This document shows positions 13,436-25,224 of a stretch of 64,000 bases of DNA, one piece after another. A program made the position numbers and the translations under genes. The DNA comes from Clavelina lepadiformis (taxonomy: Eukaryota > Chordata > Ascidiacea > Aplousobranchia > Clavelinidae): NCBI RefSeq assembly GCF_947623445.1, contig NC_135244.1:22320860-22384859 (forward strand). Reading direction: 5' to 3'. The first letter of the stretch is position 1, and each line of letters opens with the position of its first letter. Below the pieces are notes generated by a model. It searched no databases, was not told the DNA's origin, and saw nothing but the letters and a program-made list of their open reading frames with translations.

Positions 13436-15431
13436 TATCATGGCGCTTCTCATGTGGCCTTTATTTCGACTGAATCTTGTAATTATGCTACATGTGTGTT
13501 AGGGTGATGTTTTCGTTAGAAATTGATAACATTACTTTGATAACTCAACTTTATTATGCTTCTGCGTTTATGCTTCTTTTTCTTTCTTGGGTTATTGAAA
13601 TGCTTCGTTAACTTTCTTCTTCAAAAGTGAATCAATATTATTAGCATATTGTTTTCTACCTTAAAGAATTATAATCCAGTGTACCAAGATGTTTCTATAC
13701 TTGGAGACGTGGGCTATAGGTCAGTTATAGACAGCGAATAGGAATAAGACGAGTTGACGTGATAAAACAATGAATGAAGATAGAACATGTTATTGAGCTG
13801 TCCAATGTCGAAACAGAGAAAATTGGTTGTCATGTTTCCGTGATTTTGAACACTGTTCGTGTAGGACTTCTTCATAACATAATTGCACCTGCGTAGTCTG
13901 TTGTAAAATTGATTAGAAAAAATCAAGTTGGGTTTTCTCCTTTAACTGAAGCTGTAAGACTCTATCAGTTTCGTGTGACATAACGCAATTCATTAACTCT
14001 TTTCTTTGTATTTGGAAACGATCTTTCAGGGTTCTTATTCCGGACAAAAATTAAGGTGACGTTTGATGTCATAATATTAGGTGCTATGTGATTTTAACGA
14101 GACAGACAAACGGACAGCGCGGCATTTATTTGGATTCATGGTTTTAAAGGGGGTGGTGGCCAAATTGTTTTGTAAAGTCAGAGATGTAAATTTCAAAATG
14201 CACGGGGCACAAAGAGCAGATCAGTATAACATGCAGTTGATTTTTAACACTAGATGACGTTTTTTTTAGTTCAAGCCGACTCTGTGCAGATAAGCCAGGA
14301 GTATCGAGTGCATAGAAGGTGCAGTGTTATGCAAATTTTCATATAAATATTATTTTTTGCTGGTTATAGTAAGACAACCCCATACAACAAAGACATTAAG
14401 GTTTCTTGTTCCTTTCAGAGGCATCCGGTGACGGTGCTCATCCGAAGGCCTCATTCAGCGGGACAGGAATTTGGTGTGCATGATGGGTGCTGTGTGACTC
14501 CTGGCTAAAGCGTTGTTCCCTGCACGTGTATACAACAGGGCTAGCGCGTGGATAATCTTATTCCGTTGAACAAAGCAACCTGTTTAACGTTTAAGAGATA
14601 TTTGGACGCTCTCGATGAAACTTTGCTTTTCAGGCGGTCAATGTTAACTTGTGATTTTATGGTCAAGCTACAATCCAGGTTGACGCCCAGCTATTTAAGA
14701 ATGGAATTAAACTTCAAGAAATTGCCATTAATTGTTCAAGTTCGCTTTGATTTTGTGATTTTGTTCAATGTTTTAAGTGGAAAACGGACGCCATGTTTGT
14801 TTTGACATAAAGGTTATATTGCGTCGTATTGTGTTGGATTACTCTTGTACCCAGCCTTGCTGTACATTTGTGTACTTATCATGGCGGAGTGCCTTGTAGG
14901 TGTTCCAGTGTTCGAGTTGTTACACCGGACCTACGTGAGGCGCTAAGGTGTAAACACATGTTGCATTTATTCATTTTAAACCTGCTGTTATAATTGCTTG
15001 CAGAGAAAGTCGCATGTAGTGTCACGGGATTATTTTATGCACCCGTTTTATAGCCACCGTATCGTTTGTTCGCACCACTCCTATATTTTAATCTAGTTTA
15101 ATGTGTGAGTCAGCCCTTATTGTTATTCGCGTTGTGTCTTTTTTGTGCATGCTTGTCAGGTTTTAGGTTTGCTCACGTGATGCTGTATTTTACTTATTTA
15201 TTTGTACACGCGTTTTTAGTCGATCCCTTGTGACGTTACCCCGAGGGCCCAATTATTACTGTAATTAGCGTCCCGCACAGATTCCTTCGCGGCGTGGCAG
15301 TTGTTTTGTTGTAATGTTGGCTCGTCTGTGTGGGGCTGAGGAGTGTAAAAGAGTAACGTTTGCGCGATATAGCAGAAGGACGGATGTTTTTACCTAAGAG
15401 ATATGCCATTAAATGTCGTATATTAAATTAA
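13436..15431. other. Intergenic, holds a 58-bp repeat
   Basis: Contains the likely 3' UTR of the membrane adaptor and about 1.9 kb without a recognisable gene. A 58-bp segment at 14962-15019 recurs at 19570-19627, on the far side of the second actin-like copy. The homology with copy 1 begins abruptly at 15432. Confidence 0.6.
14962..15019 (+). repeat. Direct repeat bracketing the second duplicate, left
   Basis: 58 bp ending in AGAGAAAGTCGCATGTAG, matched at 19570-19627 with two base differences by eye. It lies about 410 bp before the point where the segmental duplicate starts. Confidence 0.75.
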
Positions 15432-18400
15432 GTATCGAATGACAACAATGTCGACGGACGAGATGGCAAAAACACAGGTGAGTTCAGCAACGCGTTAAAA
15501 GCAAACTTTTTCTACAAACACGACCTTAGAGAAGCGCGGATCTCGCACTCGTCGTTTTCATGAAGGTTTCATCAAGTCGTTGATTTGTAATGGCAGATTT
15601 ATTATGATAGGGTCGCGCTTAGAAATAAAAGATTGTGTGTATGTGTGTGTGTGTGTAAGTAAGTTAAAAGCTGTAGTATCGCGATATTAATTGAATACTT
15701 CGGTTTTCTTCCAGAATGGAGGGACAAATTGAAGCGGGATCTTTTCGACGACGACGACGACTTCGTCGATGAAAGCTCCGATGACGACGATGGCGACGCT
15801 TCCTTCTCTGTGACGTCAGTCAGCGACGAAGAAGACGACGAAAAGATGAGATCTCAAATGAACGGCGGCGACCACAGAACGCTCCAATCACAGAACTCCA
15901 ACATGAAACTTCTTCATCAGAAGCCGATTGTTATTGACAATGGCTCTTATTGCGTCAGAGCCGGATGGGCGGGCGAATTCGCGCCAATCGCTTCCGTTCG
16001 CAACGTAATCGGCCACTGGAGGGCAGAAGCGAGCGAGGCTTGGCAGGAGCATCTGGGGTCAAAGTTCATAGGTGAAACAGCGATCGAGCGCCATTCGACC
16101 TTAATGCTAGAGAACCCGATTGAAGGTAAGTTGTGGAAATATCCTGCAATTCATGAAGAAGAAATACTGATGATTTTGCAATGCGATGTAAACGCAAATT
16201 ATAGCGATATTCAAGATTGTGTGAACACGTAAATATGATAATTTAGGGCGATAAGTGTTCGGTGTTATACCAGTCGTTTTATGTTTGAAAAACGTTTGAA
16301 AATGTTTGTTTCTTGGTTTAACATTTTATTTAGCTTATTTATATATTTATGGATACTTATTTGTTAATTTGCAAGATACCTTTGTTTATGGACGACCGGT
16401 TTGCGAACAATAACCCATTGTTATTGCCTTACCGGGTCATTATGACGTAGTTCTCATCTTGGATATCAGCAATGATTCTTGCCTAAATTTGCACTTCGGG
16501 AAAATTAACTGTTTATCTTTCAGATGGAAAAGTCCAAAACTGGCGCACACTGCAGCAGGTGTGGGATCACGCGATCATAGACTCAATGAACGAGGAGGTG
16601 TCGCAACATCCGATCCTGGTGTCGGAATCTGCCACCGTGGAGAAGAAACAGAGAGAAAAAATGGTTGAGGTGATTACGCGTCGATCTTTAGTTTGACTTA
16701 ACTTCAGTGACTCTTGCTTTTATCCCTGTGTAACAACGCAAAGTGGTTAAGCCAAAATTAAGGAGTTATTTCAACCCAATTGCGCCATCTTGTCAGGTGT
16801 TTATCGAGACCCTCAGGGTGCCTGGTGTGAGGTTGTGCCCTCAAGCTGTTCTTTGCTCTTTTTCGTGCGGCCAGAAGGTGGGGATAGTGGTCAACAGCGG
16901 GCACGGTCAGACAGAGATAGTCCCAGTTTATGAAGGCTACCAACTTCCGCATTTAACTGTCGAGGTTTGTGTTCCATTGCTCTTGTGCGCTAATTTGCTG
17001 AATTGTGCGCTGAATACCGGCATGTCAGTCGCATAAACTGTGCACTTTGTAATTCTACGTGTGTCTTGTCTCCACCCGTCCTTATACCCTGTTTTCGTAA
17101 AAGTTTATATTCTGTAATTATTTGTTGTTGTATTAGAACAAGACTGCAATAGTAAAGAATTTGTTTATGTTGTAACAGAACCTACAATTTCGTCAAAATA
17201 TCGTCTACTTGATTTACATAATCATTCTTTCATAAGTGAAATTCATTTAAACGTCTAAAATAAAGTAATTTTTATTATTTTCGCTTAATAGCTACCCGTC
17301 GGAGGGCGCCATATCACGGAATATCTTGCCAGACTCGTTCAAAGAGAGAGGGGCGTTAATTTCACATCGGTTCCTGAAATGGAAATAATAAATGGGTTTA
17401 AAGAAAGCCACGCCTCTGTGCAGACAGGTAAGAATAGAAGGGACCCTGGTTCCCACATTTTCGTTCGTCTTTTAAGTGATGAACTACATGGAGGAGGATA
17501 AAGTTCTTTAAAATTCATTTAGTCCCTGTGTGTTCTATCACAGTCTTTTAACTTCACAATTTATACGTCGTTTGAGTGGTTTGGAATAATAAATTAAGTT
17601 GTCTCATATTTTCAGGCCGCGCTTCAACGATCGGTGTCGAAGATTATAACCTGCCGGATGGGAGGGTCATTGAACTGGGCAAGGAACTTACCCACTGCGC
17701 AGAACCCTTGTTTAACCCCGGTCTTGTGGGGAAATCCAGTCTTGGGCTCACGCAGCTGGTTAAACAGACCCTGGAAAGGTGGGTTATACCACTTTGTACA
17801 GACTGGGTCCCAAAATGTCTTTATGTCGTCATAAATGTGCTTATCTGTCATCATATTTTGAAGTTGGTGAAAAACTGCCTCGTTATCTCATTCATTGTAG
17901 GTTAATTATTATCGATGGTATTTGATGATCGTTGATTAATGTTTATTATTAAAAGCAATCGACTAATCGTTGATTAATGTCGTTTAATCGTTAACTAGTT
18001 AACGTTGTTTTAATTGTTGATTAATGTTGTTTAATATTGTTGTTGTCAATCATGGTTTTTTCGAGTCGGTAAAAAACTGCGACATCTTGTGATGTCTATA
18101 GAGATGCGTTAATGAGATGTCAATGGTGTGTTCTTCTTTCTCAGCGTTGAATCTGATCTGCTGGAGGAATCCAACCACAACATCCTTCTATCTGGAGGCA
18201 CCGGGAGGTTAAAAGGATTGAGATCCCGACTCCAGGAGGAGATAAACAGCAAGATGGAAGGAACGCAGACAACTCTTCAAATGGCGGAAGCGAACGCGGC
18301 TTGGATTGGTGGATCGGTCCTCGCCGAACAATCGAACTTTCCCGATTATTGCGTCACAGAGGATTTATATTTTGAATATGGCGCCAACGTGGTGCATAGA

Positions 18401-19556
18401 CTGTGCATGTAATGAGATGAGCAGATATACATTTAAGTGTTGCTTAGTTCCGGATCAACTCCTTGTAACTTTTCCGCTCCTGAAGGTTTGATTGAAACTT
18501 TCGCTTCTTTTATAATGTTTCATGCCATCGCTTTAAACTCGTAGATTTTCATTTATTATCAAACATCTGCGCGTATCAGTATTATGAATTTTCTTGTTCC
18601 TGCCAAGTGTATGATTTATTTCCAAAAGCCTATTATCTTTCTTATTCCTATCGTCCACATTTTTAATTGGGTTTGAAAATCGCTTTCTTTTGCGATGGGT
18701 TTGAGCTTAGTTCACTTGGCCTGCTGGATCCTGCAGTAAAATGTATAAAACAAATTTCGAGTCTCTTTTTATATGAGGCTCTGCAATCTGTGTTGGTTGA
18801 AGCTAACTAAAATAAGTTGCTGTTTAATGCGTTTGATATAAATTTTTATTGGTTTTTGTCGCTTTTTTGTGAGTGCAAGAAATTCATTGTGAATTTTGCT
18901 AAATGTTCTTCATCAGATGGTAAGCAAGGTAGCACCCCGTAACAACAGTCAACTTGTTTTTTTGTAGGATTTCCGTTAAGGCCAATTTCTCACAAGTAAT
19001 GCAGTTATCATGAACATTATATAGTTTATGTTAGTATTAAAATTACTTGCTGGCAGACCCTATTGTTGACAAAATTCCCCCCTCCCCCACAATCGATTTA
19101 TGAATAGAAAACAAAATGTCCAGTATATTTCAGAAAACGAGCGGAATTTATTACGGAATAGCTTTTTTGTCATTTTACTCAGCAAACAGACTAAGTAATT
19201 GGCACACACACACGCACACACGCCTCCTTAAATGACCCACACGCCTCCTTAAATGACCCACACGCCTCCTTAAATGGTAAAAGTGAATACAGGCAGAATG
19301 TCAAACGAAGAAAGTGTGATTGAAAGAAAGAAGAAAGATTTATGATGCGTGGTGACGTCGTTCATGGATCGTCAGTCAAGAGTTAAGAAAAAAGCAAACA
19401 ACCTTCAAATGGAACAGAAGGAAACTCAAAACTTGGTGTTCATGTTGGTTTCAAGCATGACTTATTGTTGCAACCGTGGCGGCAGACTCTGTAAAATATT
19501 TTTGACTTGTGCAAACGCGCTGTTCGTTACGAGCGCAGATATTGCGAGTGTTTCAT
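15432..19556 (+). repeat. Segmental duplication, copy 2
   Basis: Aligned with 5524-10560. It begins inside the second coding exon of copy 1, so it carries the downstream actin-like exons but not the 5' exons or promoter. It lacks the extra 3'-flank unit and shows a shorter GT microsatellite (about 15636-15660). Confidence 0.85.
15729..18412 (+). CDS. Divergent actin-like protein, copy 2
   Basis: Exons 15715-16125, 16524-16669, 16797-16964, 17292-17427, 17616-17778, 18145-18412 (TAA) correspond one to one with copy 1, and all splice borders are kept. The fragment 15432-15477 is the truncated end of the preceding exon, including its splice donor. No frame break is visible, and the protein differs from copy 1 by few residues (one fewer Asp in the acidic run; VINSG to VVNSG; no final Gln). 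The first in-frame Met after the acceptor is at 15729 (MKRDLFDDDDD), used here as start. Because the 5' exons were not copied, expression requires a new promoter or first exon; otherwise it is a young duplicate without one. Function as for copy 1: an actin-fold ATPase of unknown class. Confidence 0.7.
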
Positions 19557-19771
19557 GTCTGATAGATGCTGCATTCATTCATTTTAAACCTGCTGTTATA
19601 ATTGCTCGCAGAGAAAGTCGCATGTAGAAGACGGGTATAGGCTACCTGTGTTTGTGGTTTCGTAATTTTAACATTTCATGAGAAACGTTTTGGAGACGAA
19701 CGAGCTTTCGTTGCGTGATCACAGCAGCTTGTACCAAACAACACGAAAGCAGATAAACCTGTGGTAAAATA
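18413..19771. other. 3' flank of duplicate and promoter side of the NTase-TPR gene
   Basis: Matches the copy-1 3' flank to 19556, then the 58-bp repeat at 19570-19627, then 144 bp to the next start codon. A tandem CACACGCCTCCTTAAATGAC-like unit of about 20-22 bp is repeated around 19216-19277; copy 1 has fewer units. Confidence 0.6.
19570..19627 (+). repeat. Direct repeat bracketing the second duplicate, right
   Basis: Partner of 14962-15019. The pair encloses the whole second duplicate, which suggests a breakpoint or insertion footprint rather than chance. Confidence 0.75.
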
Positions 19772-22117
19772 ATGGCACAAGAAAAATTAGATAACCTATG
19801 CGATAGTTTGATGGAAATGTGTGATAAAGAAGGAAAGGAGAATAATCCTGAAAATTCAGCCCCCATCTTTCATGAGATGGGTCAAATATACTGGAAAGAA
19901 CTGAGCAAGCAAGGAGATTCCAGAACAAATAAATTGTGCCTTATAAGAAGCGCCGCACTTTTCAACGCTGCAATAGTCAGACAACCTGTTGAAGAAAAGT
20001 TCAAACAATCGCTTAAAATGTTTTGCGAGGAATTGTTAGAAACAGCGCACGCTAAGAAGCGTGATGCGGATCTGTTGCAAGTTGCCGAAGATGTTAAAGA
20101 AAAAGTGGAAGAAATGAGAAACAAAACAAAAAAGAAACTCCGGAAGTTAAACAATATTCCTTATGAAGTCGCAAACAGAGATAGGCGCTTAGAGAAAGGA
20201 AAAATCAAAAACATGAAGTCAATCCAAGACAAGATAACAAAGAAATACAAGTCGATCATGAAACGCATATCTAAGGAGTGCCAGGAAATAATGGGTGAAT
20301 GTCCTGGTTCCTGCAAATTCGTGGTCACTGGTATGGGTTCACTTGCCAGGTGTGAAATCACTCCTTACTCCGACTTCGAACACATGATATTGCTGGAGAA
20401 AGGAGTGCAAAAAAAGGAAAATTATGGCAAAATATTAGAATATTTCCGATGGTTTTCGGTTATTTTTCAAGTCATTGTTATCAACTTGGGAGAAACTATT
20501 CTTCCTTGTGTTGCTATTCCAGGTTTGGAAAAATTTTTTGACGCCAACACCAAACGCGGCGTATCATTTGACAGCCTTGTTGCGCATGCATGCAAGATAC
20601 CTCTGGGCAGGATGGAAGAGACGGACGATAAATCATCGACATTTGAACTGATCAAGCCAGTAAGTGAGATGCTGCATTTTCTCGATGAAAGTGAGGTTTT
20701 AAAAAACGGTTACCGTCTTCCTGATGTTTTGATGAATGTTTGCAAAGTTTACGGAGATAACAAGTTATACCGGCAATATTCCAAAGCCCTTGAGAAAGAG
20801 TTGAAAACGAATAAATCTTTTCACGACCAACAACTAATCGTACAACTCAAAAAGGATTTAAAAAGCTTTGACGCCTTTGAAAGTCTGTATGCAGTGTTTG
20901 CAGAGAGCCAGTGCAACATCAAGAGGCTCGTCTACCGCAGCATATCATTATTTGTTTCGGCATTGGGTCGGCTGAATTCTATTAATGGTGGATCGTCATT
21001 CGAGATCATTGACAAATTGAAAGATAATGGAATAGTTAACGCTGATACCGCCCACCTTTTATCCTATGCAGTTGCAGTGAGCTGCCAAGTTCGTCTCGAG
21101 GTCTATACGAAAAGAGGAAGACAGGATGATTGTGTAGGCGGAAAGGAAGTTTATGATGTGGAAGATTACCGGAAGCAGTACGACAGTTTAGTGCAGACCG
21201 TTGGTGAACGAAGCATGGTGGACTGTTTTGGAATCGCGGATAATTTACAAAAGGCGCTTCGCCATAAAGTCGAACAAACAAAGAAACAAAGAAAAGTGGA
21301 TTTCAATTTCACACTGAAACCAATCGATACATTTAGAATGCTGCTTTTGTTTCATCTTGACAGTTTGATCATCAGCGAATGGAATAGTTATTCTCCTGAA
21401 CAGACAACAAACATCTCGCTGGAATCACTGCGGATTCTATGGTGTGCGTCCTATGCTTACTACAATAAGGAACAATACAGTAAGTCACTGGAGTTATTGG
21501 AGCGGATTGAAAAGCACGAAACAAAGGATCCCGGACTTAACATTGATATGATGCATTGCAAGCCGTGGTGCCTGTATCATATGGGCAACTATAATGGTGC
21601 TCTTCAGTTGATTACAGAGAATGAGCAGCAACTAAATTCAGACTTAGAAACGTCAAAATCTACAGCAAGTCACACAAATTACTTTCGTTCTAATGTCCTT
21701 TATATCAGTGCTTTGTGTCATTATAAGCTGAAAAATTATGGCTCTGCCATTAAAGAATTCACGGAGGCCAAAACACGTGCAAGTGAAGTAAATCAACCAG
21801 ATTGGGCGCTCAAAGAGCTCAATAAAGCAGAATGTTATAATCTGATCGGAAGGTGTTTATATGAGCTCGGCGAATATGACTCTGCAATAAAAGAAGCCAA
21901 CCGATCTCTTAAAATTGGTGAAGAGCACAATATTCCTAAATCTGAGATTTGTGAATGTTACAAATTGTTAGGTGATTGTTATTTGAAGAAGAATGAAGAA
22001 GCTCTGAGAAATTTTGAAGCTGAGCTTAGTTTAAGATGTAAATTTGTCTCAAGAGAAAGACAAAATTCTGACGAAAATATCGAAGCAGCGAGATACAACA
22101 TCAGATTATTATGTTGA
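19772..22117 (+). CDS. Nucleotidyltransferase-like protein with C-terminal TPRs
   Basis: Intronless 781-aa frame opening ATGGCACAAGAAAAA. Residues 1-175 are helical and charged, with a Lys-rich stretch near 110-160. At about 187-207 is GMGSLARCEITPYSDFEHM, the GS...PYSDxE signature of nucleotidyltransferase-fold domains of the GlnD/DUF294 kind; the second acidic residue is Glu rather than Asp, and a later FDANTKRGVSFDS fits the rest of the fold. From about 550 come TPR-like helical pairs (WCASYAYYNKEQYSKSLELL, ALCHYKLKNYGSAIKEF, YNLIGRCLYELGEYDSAI, YKLLGDCYLKKNEEAL). The layout suggests an enzyme or pseudoenzyme head with a protein-binding tail. Substrate is unknown; I do not assign a pathway. 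The single exon, among intron-containing neighbours, suggests retroposition or lineage expansion. Confidence 0.75.
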   Translation: MAQEKLDNLCDSLMEMCDKEGKENNPENSAPIFHEMGQIYWKELSKQGDSRTNKLCLIRSAALFNAAIVRQPVEEKFKQSLKMFCEELLETAHAKKRDADLLQVAEDVKEKVEEMRNKTKKKLRKLNNIPYEVANRDRRLEKGKIKNMKSIQDKITKKYKSIMKRISKECQEIMGECPGSCKFVVTGMGSLARCEITPYSDFEHMILLEKGVQKKENYGKILEYFRWFSVIFQVIVINLGETILPCVAIPGLEKFFDANTKRGVSFDSLVAHACKIPLGRMEETDDKSSTFELIKPVSEMLHFLDESEVLKNGYRLPDVLMNVCKVYGDNKLYRQYSKALEKELKTNKSFHDQQLIVQLKKDLKSFDAFESLYAVFAESQCNIKRLVYRSISLFVSALGRLNSINGGSSFEIIDKLKDNGIVNADTAHLLSYAVAVSCQVRLEVYTKRGRQDDCVGGKEVYDVEDYRKQYDSLVQTVGERSMVDCFGIADNLQKALRHKVEQTKKQRKVDFNFTLKPIDTFRMLLLFHLDSLIISEWNSYSPEQTTNISLESLRILWCASYAYYNKEQYSKSLELLERIEKHETKDPGLNIDMMHCKPWCLYHMGNYNGALQLITENEQQLNSDLETSKSTASHTNYFRSNVLYISALCHYKLKNYGSAIKEFTEAKTRASEVNQPDWALKELNKAECYNLIGRCLYELGEYDSAIKEANRSLKIGEEHNIPKSEICECYKLLGDCYLKKNEEALRNFEAELSLRCKFVSRERQNSDENIEAARYNIRLLC

Positions 22118-22476
22118 GACTTGTCGTCACTATCTTGTGACGTTGCTGTTTTGCAACTGTTGCTAATAGTGCTGCTGTTTCACTAGAGTGTAATTTGATG
22201 TTGCATGAATAATAATTAACGTGGTATATGTAGTATTATAACAATCAACATTAATATTGGTAACCTTCTGTCGCTGTGTTTACGTCATACTATGGAGATT
22301 AGATCTGTAATTAATTTACCGTCTTGTCTGCGTTCACACTGAAATCACATGTTAGCTTCTGTTGTAAACTTCTGGTGTTGTCGTAGCGAGTTTTTAGCAT
22401 TTGTTTTAAAATCTTTTCTACTGCAAACAATTTTCTCATAACAACAACTATTCGGTTCAAACTCTTTGGTATTATC

Positions 22477-22916
22477 GTTTAAACCAGGGCTTCCCAAACT
22501 TTTTTGCTCGCGACCCCTTTCAAACTTCTGAAGTTTTCCGCGACCCTTCACGTTTAAATTGATTAAATTAGCAGTACGAAACATACATTAGTCATTTACT
22601 GAGATGCAAAGAGTAGACTGAATTCAAGCAACCAGTACTCAAAGTCTACTTACTACTTTGCACATATATAGGCTACTGGAAACAAAAAAGCACACACATT
22701 TATTCAGTGTGATTGGTGCGACTGCTTTCTGCTACAAAGCAAGTCCAGCCGTGGCTCAAATCTGTTAATGCTGGTCTCAAGGCGGTTTCAATGTTGATTA
22801 GGCTGGAACGATATTTTGTTTCGATTGTATTTTGTACTTCGTGTAAAATTGTTATACGCTCTGCGACCCCTGAAGTTCGTTACGCGACCCCCAGTTTGGG
22901 AAGCCCTGGTTTAAAC
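22477..22916. mobile_element. hAT-type MITE with perfect 8-bp duplication
   Basis: The element is 22485-22908 (424 bp). Its inverted ends read CAGGGCTTCCCAAACT and, at the far end, AGTTTGGGAAGCCCTG, with CGCGACCC boxes beneath, as in hAT elements starting CAGGG.TTC.CAAAC. It is flanked by an exact 8-bp duplication GTTTAAAC (22477-22484 and 22909-22916). No coding capacity; mobilised in trans if at all. Confidence 0.92.
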
Positions 22917-23745
22917 CATATAAACGTCGAATCGCTAATTTATCATTTACGCTTTAAATAACTTAGTGACTTTAAAACTATAAATAACAATCAACCATTT
23001 GTTTTAAGAACCGAGTGTTTTATACAGTTCTAATTTATCAAGTTGCTTTTTCCTATTAGTTAAAAAATGGAATTTCTTGAATTTCCTGATTGTTTATTTC
23101 GTCTTAAAAAGCAAAACGTAATTGGCCACTAGAGGGCAAAAGAGTTTTAAATTTTATCCGGAAATAAGTGATTTTGTCGTCATAACCGCCTTTGTTTTCG
23201 TTTTAGTGCAACAAGCAGCTGGCATGTGTGCTGACGTTTATATACCGATCTTTGTGTGTGTAATTTACTAATTTTAGAAAGCAACTATGTGTATAAAGTC
23301 GATTATAAATTGTCAATTTGCAAAAAGTCATGTTTACAGCCGCTAAAATCGAAGTGGCGCTATAACGACTGCAGGTTTATATATCTATGTTTACAGTATG
23401 TCTATGTTAATGTACCAAGTTTTCTAACCAAAAACCTTGTAAAGAGTGAAAACCAAACTTGTTATTCTAATTCAATAAGAAGTAAAAATGGAATGACGAA
23501 TGACGATCGAACGACTATAATATAGGTCTTAAAACTACTGCAATAGCTTATTTAAGAGGACAATACGCTACTACCAAAATTTTAAAAACGAATTTCGTTT
23601 CTGCGCTCGCCCGAACTCAACGCAACACACTTTTCAATACTCAAGAAAGTCAGCCGGACATCGCTAGCGACATTTAGCGGATACATTTTTTATTTTGATT
23701 TCCACAGTTTATTCGATGTCCACCCCAGCGGTTGATCGTTAGAGG

Positions 23746-24063
23746 TACCGTATTTTCTCGAATAAAAGCCGCCCTCGCATAGAAACAGCAGAAGACAATG
23801 CTGAAATCGCTTCGGTGTAATATAAAAGCTATCATTGAGAAATTGCACATGCGAAAAACAGCAGTTGTCAAATTACAGTAGTGGTCGGATAGTAATAGAA
23901 TAAAACCTTTTTGTCAAAAGAGAGCGCAGAATTTTATTGTCACCTAATCAACACTACCGGTACTTCATGTAATAAAAATAGAAGCCGCCTTCGAATAGAA
24001 GTCGCATAAAACAATAAAAAATAAAAAATAGTAACCGCGGTTTCTACTCAAGAAAATACGGTA
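23746..24063. mobile_element. Mariner/Tc1-like MITE, TA target
   Basis: The element is 23748-24061 (314 bp). Its inverted ends begin CCGTATTTTCTCGA and, reverse-complemented, CCGTATTTTCTTGA, flanked by TA. Inner parts repeat AGAAGCCGCCTTCGAATAGA-like blocks. Non-coding. Confidence 0.85.
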
Positions 24064-25224
24064 AACGTTTTTTCTGGTCGTTCTAGTGCCAAGGTCATGT
24101 ATCGAGCCTAAAACAGAAACTGACGAAAGCAGAAAAAATAGGCCATAAATTGTTCATAAGTTATACAAAGACAGAGACAGAAGCAATGGTTGTTAAATCG
24201 AGCTCACATCGAGTTTATTGCGATTATATTTGTTCTCTGTACTTACAAAAACTTGGAAGGCGATTATTCGGGCTTAAATTTGTCTGCTGCTGGCTGTTGG
24301 GTCAAATTTTGTAAAGTCTGTCGTGAAGAAGACAAAAGTCTTTATGTGTTCGGACAAAAAACCTTGTTAAGTTCATTGTGCACAGTCATATTGTTCACCA
24401 ACTGTAACTGTGAGCTATCAGCTATCAAGTGTATGTCAACAACAGGTCACAACCAGGCTGGCTGACTGAGTGGTTGACTAGACATCACAGATATAAAGCA
24501 CATTCAAACAAGCTATCTTGCGAGTTGCGACCCCCATCATTTCATGAGTTGAAGCATGGAACACGCGGTAATCTGTTATATGTCTGTTTATCAAGTCATA
24601 TCGCAACAAATTTTGGTTTTTAAAACGATTTAAACTGTATTTAAACGCTGCTTTATATAATCTCAAGTAATCTCCGGTTGTGTGTGAGTTTATTTGTGTT
24701 CAAGCTCCACGAAATCCAGTATTGCTGCAGACTTTTATTGTGTTTTGCAAAATAAAAAAATAAAACACTGTTTGTTCCTGGCTGGGAACAAAATAAATGA
24801 TCTGTGTTCAAGTCTATTTATAAGATTGTGAATAATTTTGATTATGACGTAACAATGCAAATGCAAATAAACTTTTCAATCAGCCTAAAGTCAAACGTTT
24901 TTAAGAGTACTGTCAGGGCCAGAAAATTAAAATAATTCAATCTTAAAACCGCACAAAACCTTTCTTGCAATGTTTGATATGATGCTCTATGCTTGTACTG
25001 TCATTTGAAAACAACGTTTGCGTTAAATACAAACAAGTTTCCTATTCAGTTAGAAAATATCATGCAATTATCTTGTTTATTAACTCAAAATTAAATCTTT
25101 GTGTTGCATAATAATGGTTTGCGTTTCGTCGAGGTTCGAAACGATATTACAAAAACCTTTGCAAGTGACGGTTTCGTTTAATGTAAATTAATTTCTGCAT
25201 TGAATAAAGCTACGCAGCCCCAAA

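Larger units (their letters stand above)
22118..25224. other. Intergenic with two MITEs
   Basis: Besides the hAT-type MITE (22485-22908) and the TA-duplicating MITE (23748-24061), no gene was recognised. The remaining frames are short and have no family resemblance. Confidence 0.55.
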
